DNA of 5,353 nucleotides, taken from contig SKWJ01000096.1 in the NCBI GenBank assembly GCA_007128995.1, forward strand, positions 1 to 5,353, in the 5' to 3' direction. Both the position numbers and the translations under genes were made by a program. The stretch comes from Paracoccaceae bacterium. GTDB lineage: Bacteria; Pseudomonadota; Alphaproteobacteria; Rhodobacterales; Rhodobacteraceae. Of this stretch, positions 1 through 5,353 are shown in pieces. Each line of letters starts with the position of its first letter. Position 1 is the stretch's first letter. The notes under the pieces were generated by a model. It was not told where the DNA came from. It worked only from the letters and a program-made list of their open reading frames with translations, and did not search any database.

Positions 1-864
1 ATTTTCGAGAAATCGAGGATATCGTTGATGATGGAAACCAGCGCCTGCCCGCTATTGCTGATTGTTTCCGCATAATTGCGCTGTTCCGGGTCCAGTTCGG
101 TTTCGGCCAGCAGTTCGGCCATGCCGATCACGCCATTCATGGGGGTGCGGATTTCATGGCTCATATTGGCCAGGAAGGCCGATTTCGCCAGTGTTGCGGC
201 TTCAGCGCGGTGCTGCGCCTCGATCAGTTCGGCCTGATAGCGCAGGGCTTCGGTAATGTTGTGCACAAGCGAGACGTAATCACCATTGGTGACCCGCCGG
301 TCGCCCATCCGGACCGAGATGCCGGAGGTGAAATGCAGCTCGATCGGGGCGATTGTGGGCGCGTCCCATCGTTGCAGCATCGTCTCGACCCAGTGATCGG
401 GCGTCACGTCCGGCAATATGACCAGCCCTTCATGGGCACAGATTTCAAGGATGCGGCGATACCTGATACCGGGTTGCACCTCTGAATAGGCCCGGAACAC
501 GCTGAGATAGGCCCGGTTGGCCAGAACCAGCGCCTGTTCCCTGTCGAATACGGCGAAACCGTCCTGCAAGGTTTCGATCGCTTCGCGCAGGCGCAGATTG
601 GCAAGGTCGACTTCGCCATGCGCGACATGCAGATCTTCGGTGACACGGGTGTTCATCCCTTCCAGCGTGTCGGCATGGCGGCGCATACGGCACAATTCGC
701 CGCGCTGAGAGATGACCTGATCGGACAGCAGATGCGCATGCGCCTTCAGATGCGAATTCATCTGCCGCAGGTCATGCTGCACCTGTTCATAAAGCCGCTC
801 TGCGCGCAAACGCGCGCGGCGCTCGCGCGCAAGCCTTTCAAAAGGGTCGGTGAATGGGGTCATT
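1..864 (-). CDS. Sensor histidine kinase, N-terminal part (coiled coil, PAS, HisKA H-box), runs off left edge; 5' end needs a +1 frameshift
   Basis: Probable cytoplasmic sensor histidine kinase that autophosphorylates on a conserved His and passes phosphate to an Asp; hybrid family members carry a receiver domain further on, which would lie outside this window. Numbering from the ATG at 864-862 and allowing one skipped base, residues 9-95 are charged and helical (probable coiled coil), about 93-205 form a PAS domain ([16 protein letters not shown]), and the HisKA dimerisation/H-box is [20 protein letters not shown] with phospho-acceptor His236. No membrane segment is seen. The conserved frame is open from 860 to the left edge, but its upstream neighbour is TGA (863-861). 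The ATG frame itself meets TGA at 840-838 after eight codons. Unshifted starts inside the frame would be TTG 809, GTG 782 or ATG 761, none with a clear Shine-Dalgarno. Homologues as I remember them start near [11 protein letters not shown], which favours the 864 start plus a frameshift or a sequencing error. Confidence 0.85.
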
Positions 865-1023
865 GTGCGGTTTGGCCTGATTTGGACTTGCGCCAGAATG
901 GCGGCGACTGTTGAATACAAGTTTAATGCGCGGCTCTTGGTCCGCGTGCCGGGTGCAGTCTTTTCGTTTGCGGGCAAAGGGGCTAGGGTCTGGCGCAAGA
1001 GTGACGCAATTCCGAGGTGCCCC
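865..1023. other. Divergent intergenic region between kinase and nitroreductase
   Basis: This 159-base spacer should contain promoters for both divergent genes, but no convincing -35/-10 pair stands out on either strand. A short dyad, CGCGG (929-933) and CCGCG (942-946) around an 8-base loop, is the only structure noted. A Shine-Dalgarno GAGG (1014-1017) sits 6 bases before the nitroreductase ATG. There is no comparably good site before the kinase ATG at 864. Confidence 0.5.
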
Positions 1024-1596
1024 ATGTCCGACACAGCCGCAGTGATGGAGTTCCTGCTTTCGCGCAGATCGCGGCCCGCCAAGATATTGAAGGCCCCTGC
1101 CCCCGACGCGGCCGAGCTGGACGTTCTTCTGACTGCCGCCGCGCGGGTGCCCGATCATGGCAAGCTGGAACCCTGGCGCTTTGTCGTGCTGGAAGCGCCC
1201 GCCTGCGCCCGGATGGCACAGGCCATCGAAAACCGGGGCAATGCGCTGGGGATGGAGCCTGAAAAACGCGACAAGGCGGCGCTTACCTTTGCCGAAAGCC
1301 CGCTTGTTGTCGCCGTGATCGCCAGCCCCAAGCCGTCCGAGAAAATTCCCGAGATCGAACAGACGCTGTCGGCGGGTGCTGTGTGCCTGTCGCTGGTCAA
1401 TGCGGCGCTTGGCGCGGGCTGGGGGGCCTGCTGGCTGTCGGGCTGGCCGGCCTATGATGCGGAAATTCAGGCCGAACTGGGGCTTGCGGCGCAGGAATGG
1501 ATCGCTGGGTTTGTGCATATCGGAACCGCCAGCGCGACGCCCCCGGACCGCCCGCGCCCCGAGATTTCAACCCTTACAACCCGATTTCAAACCTGA
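1024..1596 (+). CDS. YdjA-like nitroreductase family protein (FMN-dependent oxidoreductase)
   Basis: A 190-residue soluble protein of the nitroreductase superfamily, closest in look to the small YdjA subgroup (E. coli YdjA is about 183 residues). These are homodimeric flavoproteins that use NAD(P)H through bound FMN; the physiological substrate of this subgroup is poorly known. Visible family signatures are the N-terminal SRRSRP (13-18), whose Arg/Ser contact FMN phosphate in relatives, [11 protein letters not shown] (43-53), [11 protein letters not shown] (132-142), GFVHIGT (162-168) and the C-terminal PDRPRPE (174-180). No signal peptide or membrane segment is present. The start is set by GAGG six bases upstream and by the typical onset of the family alignment; the open frame extends further upstream to ATG 850, but that part shows no family features. 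It lies divergently from the kinase and 74 bases before the EI24 gene, with which it may share a transcript. Family assignment is firm; function is not. Confidence 0.93.
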   Translation: MSDTAAVMEFLLSRRSRPAKILKAPAPDAAELDVLLTAAARVPDHGKLEPWRFVVLEAPACARMAQAIENRGNALGMEPEKRDKAALTFAESPLVVAVIASPKPSEKIPEIEQTLSAGAVCLSLVNAALGAGWGACWLSGWPAYDAEIQAELGLAAQEWIAGFVHIGTASATPPDRPRPEISTLTTRFQT

Positions 1597-1658
1597 CAGG
1601 GCCGCGGACGCATGATGCAAAGATGGGACAGTCCCTGCTTGCGCCCAAGCCGACAGAC

Positions 1659-1663
1659 AAGGA
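1659..1663 (+). promoter_or_regulatory. Ribosome binding site fixing the EI24 gene start
   Basis: AAGGA lies seven bases before the ATG at 1671. It supports starting the membrane protein here rather than at the in-frame ATG at 1497, which lies inside the nitroreductase gene and would add a non-family leader. Confidence 0.65.
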
Positions 1664-1670
1664 ATTTGCC

Positions 1671-2393
1671 ATGATCCGCGCCTATGCGAATGCCGTAACC
1701 AAATTGCGCGACCCGCAGTACCGCAAGCTTTTATGGCTGGGCGTGGCGCTGTCGCTGGCGCTGCTGTTCATGCTCTATGCCTTCGTCCTGCTGATTGTTC
1801 AGATCCTGATTCCCGGCGCGCTGTTTTTGCCGATAACCGGGCAGGTGCAGGGATTGAGTTCGCTGTTCTCGCTGGGCTCGATCATCTATCTGCTGGGGCT
1901 GTCGGTGTTTCTGATGGTGCCTGTGGCCTCTGTCTTTACCGGGTTCTATCTGAACGATGTCGCGGATTCGGTCGAAAAAGGCAGCTATCCCGGCCTGCCA
2001 AAGCGCAACCGGGTGCCGCTGCGCGAAGGGTTGAATGACGCGCTGCGCTATTTCGGGCTTCTGGTCGGGCTGAACGTGATCGGAATGGGGGTCTTTGCCA
2101 TTTCCAATGGCTGGGGCATGGCGATCCTGTGGGTCGTGAACGGGTTCTTGCTGTCACGCGAGTATTTCACCATGGTGGCGCGCCGGCGCCATGATATCGA
2201 TACGGCCCGCGCCCTTCAGAAACAGCATATGCTGGGATTGTGGCTTCCGGGCATCGTGCTTGCAATCGGGTTGAGCGTGCCGGTGCTGAACCTCGCCATG
2301 CCGCTGGTGGGCGCTGCGGTCTTTACCCACCTCTATCATGCGCGCGTCGCTGTTCCCGGCAAGGAAGACACCGCAGATGACAACGCCGCCTGA
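1671..2393 (+). CDS. EI24 domain (CysZ-like) integral membrane protein
   Basis: A 240-residue inner-membrane protein of the EI24 family, which includes the E. coli sulfate permease CysZ and eukaryotic etoposide-induced 2.4 homologues. Hydrophobic segments are at about 19-47, 64-92, 126-144, 147-163 and 188-222. The last may be a re-entrant or broken helix pair, since CysZ-type proteins have re-entrant hemihelices. Family-like features are the loop LNDVADSVEKGSYPGLPKRN (95-114), the amphipathic stretch LREGLNDALRYFGLL (117-131) and LLSREYFTMVARRR (160-173), which corresponds to the conserved Asn/Gly...REYF region of EI24 proteins. The C-terminal tail is polar and acidic. No cysteine biosynthesis gene is nearby, so sulfate transport should not be assumed. 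The start is chosen from AAGGA at 1659-1663. The gene follows the nitroreductase on the same strand after 74 bases, so a shared transcript is possible but not shown. Confidence 0.88.
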   Translation: MIRAYANAVTKLRDPQYRKLLWLGVALSLALLFMLYAFVLLIVQILIPGALFLPITGQVQGLSSLFSLGSIIYLLGLSVFLMVPVASVFTGFYLNDVADSVEKGSYPGLPKRNRVPLREGLNDALRYFGLLVGLNVIGMGVFAISNGWGMAILWVVNGFLLSREYFTMVARRRHDIDTARALQKQHMLGLWLPGIVLAIGLSVPVLNLAMPLVGAAVFTHLYHARVAVPGKEDTADDNAA

Positions 2394-2571
2394 ACCGGCC
2401 GGACGGGACCATGATGCGTCTGGAGGGCTTTGATCCTTTTTCGGACGCTTGAGCGCAACACCACGCTGCGCGGCTTTGTGCCCGGAAACGCCATGTCTGC
2501 AAAGTGCCGTAGCGCTGCGTGTCGCGACGCCATCGCGACCGGCGCGGGAAGCATGCGTCACGGGGCAAACA
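2394..2571. other. Convergent intergenic region, no gene seen
   Basis: 178 bases between the stop codons of the EI24 gene (plus) and the DUF1467 gene (minus). Reading frames that cross it have no family character and no good ribosome binding site. It includes a T-run (2433-2437) after a weak stem near 2420-2432, and one strong dyad at 2521-2539 listed separately. Confidence 0.5.
2521..2539. terminator. Perfect hairpin, possible bidirectional terminator
   Basis: GTCGCGA (2521-2527) and TCGCGAC (2533-2539) form a perfect 7-bp stem around the loop CGCCA. It lies 33 bases beyond the DUF1467 stop codon and 128 beyond the EI24 stop, between convergent genes, a typical place for transcription to end. 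There is no U-tract on either side, so intrinsic termination is uncertain. A protein binding site or plain GC-rich dyad is also possible. Confidence 0.35.
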
Positions 2572-2838
2572 TTAGGACCGCCGTGTCAGCCGTTCGATCA
2601 TCTCGAAGGTGATCACCTCGGAAATGATGATTCCGGCAATCACGATGAAGGCCGCCGTCGCGATGATGGTGACAAGCTTTGCCTTGCGCATCATCTGCGC
2701 ATCCGACGGGGCCGAGGAGGGGGTTCCGGGGACAACATCGCCCGCTTCGCCCTGGGTTTTCAGGCGAAAGGGCAGCACAAGGAACATGGTCATGAACCAG
2801 ATCACGGCATAGAGGGCGATGGCGGACATGATCGACAT
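2572..2838 (-). CDS. DUF1467 family small membrane protein
   Basis: An 88-residue protein of the DUF1467 family, which has no known biochemical function. There are two membrane helices, about 5-24 (SAIALYAVIWFMTMFLVLPF) and 54-75 (KLVTIIATAAFIVIAGIIIS). Between them is the family's hallmark polar loop, RLKTQGEAGDVVPGTPSSAP (25-44), followed by a basic stretch (MMRKAK). The protein should sit in the inner membrane with a loop of about 30 residues on one side. The start codon overlaps the last base of the upstream mce stop codon (TGATG), and AGG lies a few bases before it inside mce, so translation is probably coupled to the epimerase. I remember this mce-DUF1467 order from Rhodobacterales genomes. 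A role linked to acyl-CoA metabolism is only guilt by association. An internal ATG three codons downstream is a less likely start, because it would break the overlap. Confidence 0.9.
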   Translation of the reverse strand: MSIMSAIALYAVIWFMTMFLVLPFRLKTQGEAGDVVPGTPSSAPSDAQMMRKAKLVTIIATAAFIVIAGIIISEVITFEMIERLTRRS

Positions 2839-3242
2839 CAGACCTGTTCCAGTTCCACAAGGCAGCCATTGAAATCCTTCGGGTGCAGAAACAGCACAGG
2901 TTTGCCATGCGCCCCGATCTTCGGCTCTCCGGTCCCCAGCACGCGCGCGCCCTCGGATTTCAGCCTGTCGCGCGCGGCGAGGATATCCTCGACCTCGTAG
3001 CAGATGTGATGAATTCCCCCGGCTGGATTCTTGTCCAGAAACCCCTGTATCGGGCTGTTCTCGCCCAGCGGGTAGAGCAGCTCGATCTTGGTATTGGGCA
3101 AGGTGATGAAGACCACCGTCACCCCGTGGTCGGGTTCATCCTGCGCAGGGCCGACATCTGCACCCAGCGTGTTGCGGTATTGCGCGGCTGCCGCGTCCAG
3201 ATCCGGCACGGCAATTGCGACATGGTTCAGACGACCGATCAT
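2838..3242 (-). CDS. mce: Methylmalonyl-CoA epimerase (VOC superfamily)
   Basis: Interconverts (2S)- and (2R)-methylmalonyl-CoA, linking propionyl-CoA carboxylation to methylmalonyl-CoA mutase and succinyl-CoA. In Rhodobacter-type bacteria the enzyme also acts on ethylmalonyl-CoA in the ethylmalonyl-CoA pathway for acetate assimilation. The 134-residue protein is a full-length two-module vicinal-oxygen-chelate fold. Likely divalent-metal ligands, by comparison with the Propionibacterium enzyme, are His7 (LNHVAIAVPDL), Glu54 (NTKIELLYPLG, where the Propionibacterium enzyme has Gln), His78 or His79 (GGIHHICYEV) and Glu130 (NGCLVELEQ). LLYPLGENSPI and FLDKNPAGGIHH are hallmarks of true epimerases rather than general glyoxalase relatives. 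The start MIGRLNHVAI is chosen because it matches the family N-terminus and is preceded by GGAG seven bases away (3253-3250); an in-frame ATG nine codons upstream lacks this. It is the first gene of a two-gene unit with the DUF1467 gene. Confidence 0.95.
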   Translation of the reverse strand: MIGRLNHVAIAVPDLDAAAAQYRNTLGADVGPAQDEPDHGVTVVFITLPNTKIELLYPLGENSPIQGFLDKNPAGGIHHICYEVEDILAARDRLKSEGARVLGTGEPKIGAHGKPVLFLHPKDFNGCLVELEQV

Positions 3243-3271
3243 CCTGTCTCTCCACCAAAATACTGGCACAG

Positions 3272-3300
3272 CTTATGCGCGCAGCCCGCCCACAAAGCAA
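3272..3300 (-). promoter_or_regulatory. Candidate sigma-70 promoter for mce-DUF1467
   Basis: On the minus strand, TTGCTT (3300-3295) as -35 and CATAAG (3277-3272) as -10 are separated by exactly 17 bases. Transcription would start near 3265, leaving a leader of about 23 bases that includes the GGAG ribosome site of mce. The -35 TTG and -10 ATAA core fit the looser alphaproteobacterial consensus. The call is by eye and not tested against background frequency. Confidence 0.35.
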
Positions 3301-3395
3301 GTGGTGCTGCCGCCTTCGTGACATGACACCGCAGAAAATGCCCCTCTGTTAACCGGATTTTAGGCGGGATGGTGTTACATGGCCGCAGCCAAGCT

Positions 3396-3400
3396 GGAGG
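3396..3400 (+). promoter_or_regulatory. Ribosome binding site of the response regulator
   Basis: GGAGG lies five bases before the ATG at 3406. Another ATG at 3402 is out of frame (ATGAATGA), only one base from GGAGG, and therefore badly placed, so 3406 is the initiator. Confidence 0.75.
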
Positions 3401-3405
3401 GATGA

Positions 3406-4101
3406 ATGACCACGGAACATGCCTGCGCGTTCGGTGCCGTGCGGCCAAATGCTGCCGCAATGCCCCCGCCGCCGCAACGCGGTGCAACACTTTTACTGGT
3501 TGAGGACAGCCGCGTGAGCTGTGATGCGATTCGGCTGATGTTTCGCGGGGCGGGGGGACGCCTGCGCCGCGCCGACTGCCTGCAGACAGCGCGGCAACAT
3601 CTGGCGCTGTATACGCCCGATGCCGTGATTGTCGATCTGGGCCTGCCCGACGGATCGGGGCTGGAGCTGATTGCCGAACTCGCAGGCAACAGGCAGCGGG
3701 TTGGCCGGATCATCGCGCTGACAGGTCTGCCGGACATGGACATTGCCGCCTATGCTGCGGGAGCAGATGTTTTCATCGCAAAACCGATCGAAAGTGTCGC
3801 GACCCTGCGCGCAGCCCTGACCCCGACCTTCTTTGCGCCGCGCATCGGCGCCACGCCGGATGCGATGCCGCGACTGGCCGGCAGCGCCATCCGTGACGAT
3901 CTCTATTTCGCGCTGGACCTGTTGCAGCAGGGCGATCCGGATATGCGGCGCGGATATGCCCTGCAATTCATTGAAGGGATTGCACAAACCCTGTCCGATG
4001 CGCCGTTGCGCGCGGAAGTGGCGCGCGTGCGCAGCGAAGGGAAACCCGCGCAACTGGCCCTGATGCTGCGCGACAGGCTGCGCGCGCAACCTGTGATCTA
4101 G
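3406..4101 (+). CDS. Response regulator: receiver domain plus unassigned helical C-terminus
   Basis: A 231-residue two-component response regulator. After a Pro/Ala-rich, probably disordered N-terminus (1-26), the receiver domain spans about 27-140 with all key residues: acidic pocket Glu33-Asp34 (LLLVEDS), phospho-acceptor Asp77 (VIVDLGLPDGSG), switch Thr106 (IIALTG) and Lys126 (FIAKPIE). The C-terminal region (about 155-231) is predicted helical by eye (DDLYFALDLLQQGDPDMRRGYALQFIEGIAQTL and a charged second half). It matches no helix-turn-helix, GGDEF, HD-GYP or ANTAR output domain that I recognise, and has no histidine that could make it an Hpt domain. It may be a protein-interaction output. 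No kinase gene is adjacent; the kinase at the left of the window is over 2.5 kb away on the other strand, so pairing is open. GGAGG five bases upstream sets the start. The gene is monocistronic as seen and convergent with aspS. Confidence 0.88.
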   Translation: MTTEHACAFGAVRPNAAAMPPPPQRGATLLLVEDSRVSCDAIRLMFRGAGGRLRRADCLQTARQHLALYTPDAVIVDLGLPDGSGLELIAELAGNRQRVGRIIALTGLPDMDIAAYAAGADVFIAKPIESVATLRAALTPTFFAPRIGATPDAMPRLAGSAIRDDLYFALDLLQQGDPDMRRGYALQFIEGIAQTLSDAPLRAEVARVRSEGKPAQLALMLRDRLRAQPVI

Positions 4102-4122
4102 ACTGGCCACCGGTCAGGGGAA

Positions 4123-4144
4123 GTCGCTGCAAGAGCGCAGCGAC
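4123..4144 (+). terminator. Perfect 8-bp hairpin after the response regulator gene
   Basis: GTCGCTGC (4123-4130) pairs perfectly with GCAGCGAC (4137-4144) around the loop AAGAGC, 21 bases past the response regulator stop. The position fits a terminator, but the following bases (GGGCCGAG) are not a U-tract, so Rho-independent action is doubtful. Confidence 0.4.
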
Positions 4145-4161
4145 GGGCCGAGATGCGGCGA

Positions 4162-4182
4162 TGACACCTGAAAACTGTGTCA
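4162..4182. promoter_or_regulatory. Operator-like dyad TGACAC-N9-GTGTCA
   Basis: Perfect 6-bp inverted arms, TGACAC (4162-4167) and GTGTCA (4177-4182), are spaced by nine bases with an A-rich centre. The arm spacing (about two helical turns overall) resembles a dimeric repressor site. However, it lies between two gene ends, where no promoter is needed, so it could equally be a second terminator stem. No regulator family is assigned. Confidence 0.25.
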
Positions 4183-4220
4183 CTTTGTGCGGGCCAAGTC
4201 CCCGCATGGTCAAAGCTGTG

Positions 4221-4256
4221 CGCCCCCGGCACTCAAATCGCCATGCCCCGGGGGCG
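4221..4256. repeat. GC-rich inverted repeat, 9-bp perfect stem
   Basis: CGCCCCCGG (4221-4229) pairs with CCGGGGGCG (4248-4256) across an 18-base loop. The stem is all G:C and should fold stably in RNA from either strand. It lies midway between the two convergent genes. No U-tract follows on either strand. Confidence 0.45.
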
Positions 4257-4384
4257 GCCCGGCGATGCGCTGCGGTCTGACGCCCTTGGTCCCGCGCTAT
4301 GTCGATTTGCTGCCGCAACCTGATCGGGCAGCGCCCCAGAGTTCTGCTGCCGCAACCCGGATCGCGCAACACTCTGGCACAACC

Positions 4385-4427
4385 GCGCTGGACGGGCGCG
4401 CTGGACGGGCGCGCTGGACGGGCGCGC
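4385..4427. repeat. 13-bp tandem repeat, 3.3 perfect copies, abutting aspS
   Basis: The unit GCGCTGGACGGGC occurs at 4385-4397, 4398-4410 and 4411-4423 with no mismatch, followed by a partial GCGC (4424-4427). It ends one base before the aspS stop codon (4431-4429). Perfect copies point to recent slippage expansion. Because 13 is not a multiple of three, it would shift any reading frame, which fits a non-coding place. Confidence 0.9.
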
Positions 4428-4428
4428 C

Positions 4429-5353
4429 TCAGCCCTTTGGGGCGAGGCGCAGACCCAGGTCGCGCAACTGGTCATTGGTCGGGTCCGACGGCGCCTTGAG
4501 CAGCAGATCCTCGGCGCGCTGGGTCATCGGGAACATGATCACCTGCCGGATATTGGCCTCATCGGCCAGCAGCATGACGATGCGGTCAATGCCTGCCGCG
4601 CAGCCGCCATGCGGGGGCGCGCCGTATTTGAAGGCCTTGACCATCCCGCCAAACCGCTTGTCCACTTCGGAATTCGGATAGCCCGCAATCTCGAAGGCGC
4701 GATACATGATTTCCGGCTTGTGGTTACGGATCGCACCCGAAAGGATCTCATAACCATTGCAGGCCAGATCATACTGATAGCCCTTCACAGCCAGCGGATC
4801 CCCGGCCAGACCGTCCATGCCGCCTTGCGGCATCGAGAACGGGTTATGGCTGAAATCGATCTTGCCAGTTTCCGAATCGGCCTCGTACATCGGGAAATCG
4901 ACGATCCAGGCAAAGGCGAAGCGGTTTTCATCGGTGAGCTTCAATTCGCGGCCAATTTCGTCGCGCGCTTTCGCCGCCACGGTTTCGAATTGCGCCGCCT
5001 TGCCGCCAAGGAAGAAGGCAGCGTCGCCTTCGCCAAGGCCAAGCTGCTGGCGGATGGCTTCGGTGCGCTCGGGGCCGATATTCTTGGCCAGCGGGCCTGC
5101 GGCTTCCAGCCCATCCTCGCCGGCACGCCAGAAAATATACCCCATCCCCGGCAGCCCCTGCGCCTGCGCGAAGGCGTTCATCCGGTCGCAGAACTTGCGC
5201 GACCCGCCGCCGGGCGCAGGAATGGCCCGGATCTCGGTCCCTGCATTCTCCAACAGCTTGGCAAAGATCGCAAAACCGGACCCGCGGAAATGCTCGGACA
5301 CGACCTGCATTTTGATCGGGTTGCGCAGGTCGGGCTTGTCAGTGCCGTATTTC
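4429..5353 (-). CDS. aspS: Aspartyl-tRNA synthetase, C-terminal half (runs off right edge)
   Basis: Class II aminoacyl-tRNA synthetase that charges tRNA-Asp in the cytoplasm. About 307 C-terminal residues are visible of a protein usually near 590. The visible part opens with [10 protein letters not shown], the family motif before the insertion domain. The bacterial-type GAD insertion follows ([12 protein letters not shown] through the [17 protein letters not shown] region), then the return to the catalytic core ([43 protein letters not shown]). Motif 3 is [14 protein letters not shown], with the ATP-binding Arg encoded at 4584-4582, and the C-terminal helix block [23 protein letters not shown] closes the core. 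The frame is intact up to the edge. The start, the anticodon-binding OB domain and motifs 1 and 2 lie outside the window. Whether it is discriminating (Asp only) or also charges tRNA-Asn cannot be judged without the N-terminal domain. It is convergent with the response regulator. Confidence 0.97.
   Translation of the reverse strand, partial: KYGTDKPDLRNPIKMQVVSEHFRGSGFAIFAKLLENAGTEIRAIPAPGGGSRKFCDRMNAFAQAQGLPGMGYIFWRAGEDGLEAAGPLAKNIGPERTEAIRQQLGLGEGDAAFFLGGKAAQFETVAAKARDEIGRELKLTDENRFAFAWIVDFPMYEADSETGKIDFSHNPFSMPQGGMDGLAGDPLAVKGYQYDLACNGYEILSGAIRNHKPEIMYRAFEIAGYPNSEVDKRFGGMVKAFKYGAPPHGGCAAGIDRIVMLLADEANIRQVIMFPMTQRAEDLLLKAPSDPTNDQLRDLGLRLAPKG

Larger units (their letters stand above)
4102..4428. 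other. Dyad-rich convergent intergenic region, no gene seen
   Basis: 327 bases between the response regulator stop and the aspS stop. Frames that cross it are GC-driven and have no family character or good ribosome site. Structures seen in order: hairpin 4123-4144; dyad 4162-4182; stem TGCGGG (4188-4193)/CCCGCA (4201-4206); long GC stem 4221-4256; two near-direct copies of TGCTGCCGCAACC (4308 and 4345); inverted repeat CCAGAGT (4336-4342)/ACTCTGG (4371-4377); and the 13-bp tandem repeat 4385-4427. It may carry terminators for both genes or a small RNA; neither can be decided by eye. Confidence 0.5.

Noticed and set aside
838..1518. 226-codon minus-strand open frame opposite the nitroreductase gene
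   Set aside because: It is antisense to a clear family protein, has an Arg/His/Pro/Gly-rich composition typical of shadow frames in GC-rich DNA, and overlaps the kinase 5' end.
1497..1670. Upstream in-frame extension of the EI24 protein from the ATG at 1497
   Set aside because: It starts within the nitroreductase gene and gives a polar leader without family likeness; AAGGA before 1671 supports the shorter protein.
2449..3000. 183-codon plus-strand frame over the DUF1467/mce region
   Set aside because: His/Gly/Arg-rich shadow of two well supported minus-strand genes.
3243..3269. Nine-codon N-terminal extension of the epimerase to the upstream ATG
   Set aside because: The extension is not part of the family fold and the GGAG ribosome site lies inside it, pointing to the ATG at 3242.
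3349..3380. Promoter for the response regulator (TTAACC ... TTACAT)
   Set aside because: The gap between the two hexamers is 20 bases, too long for a normal sigma-70 promoter, and neither hexamer is close to consensus.
3493..4110. 205-codon minus-strand frame opposite the response regulator
   Set aside because: Antisense to an intact receiver domain; composition is that of a shadow frame.
4385..4427. CRISPR array
   Set aside because: Units are only 13 bp, directly adjacent without spacers, and no cas gene is present.
4187..4681. 164-codon plus-strand frame from the spacer into aspS
   Set aside because: Most of it is antisense to aspS, including motif 3; no ribosome binding site or family character.

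Overview
The window (about 5.35 kb) looks like ordinary chromosomal DNA from a GC-rich alphaproteobacterium, most likely a member of the Rhodobacterales (Rhodobacteraceae). Three things suggest this: the strong GC bias with GC-ending codons; the pairing of a methylmalonyl-CoA epimerase gene with a DUF1467 membrane-protein gene, which I recall from that group; and the style of the sensor kinase and AspRS sequences. No transposase, integrase, phage gene, CRISPR array, tRNA or rRNA is visible. The taxonomic call is inference, made without a search.

Left part (1-1023): on the minus strand, the N-terminal part of a cytoplasmic sensor histidine kinase (coiled coil, PAS domain, HisKA H-box) runs off the left edge. 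Its 5' end is odd. The natural-looking ATG at 864-862 reads eight codons into a TGA inside a run of five T, and the conserved frame resumes after a +1 shift. A 159-base intergenic stretch separates it from the divergent plus-strand genes.

Middle left (1024-2393): a YdjA-like FMN nitroreductase is followed 74 bases later by an EI24/CysZ-like integral membrane protein on the same strand, each with its own Shine-Dalgarno sequence. A convergent intergenic region (2394-2571) with a perfect 7-bp hairpin follows.

Middle (2572-3405): on the minus strand, mce (methylmalonyl/ethylmalonyl-CoA epimerase) and a DUF1467 two-helix membrane protein overlap by one base (TGATG), so they are probably translationally coupled. 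A plausible promoter lies just upstream of mce. In this order mce probably serves propionyl-CoA or ethylmalonyl-CoA metabolism.

Right part (3406-5353): an atypical response regulator on the plus strand has a complete receiver domain but no recognisable DNA-binding domain. It converges on the C-terminal half of aspS (aspartyl-tRNA synthetase, minus strand), which runs off the right edge. The 327 bases between them hold no convincing gene but are rich in dyads, and include a 13-bp unit repeated 3.3 times directly against the aspS stop codon.

I did not find a convincing new multi-gene system. The most worthwhile leads are the kinase 5' frameshift site, the response regulator's unassigned C-terminal half, and the structured spacer next to aspS.
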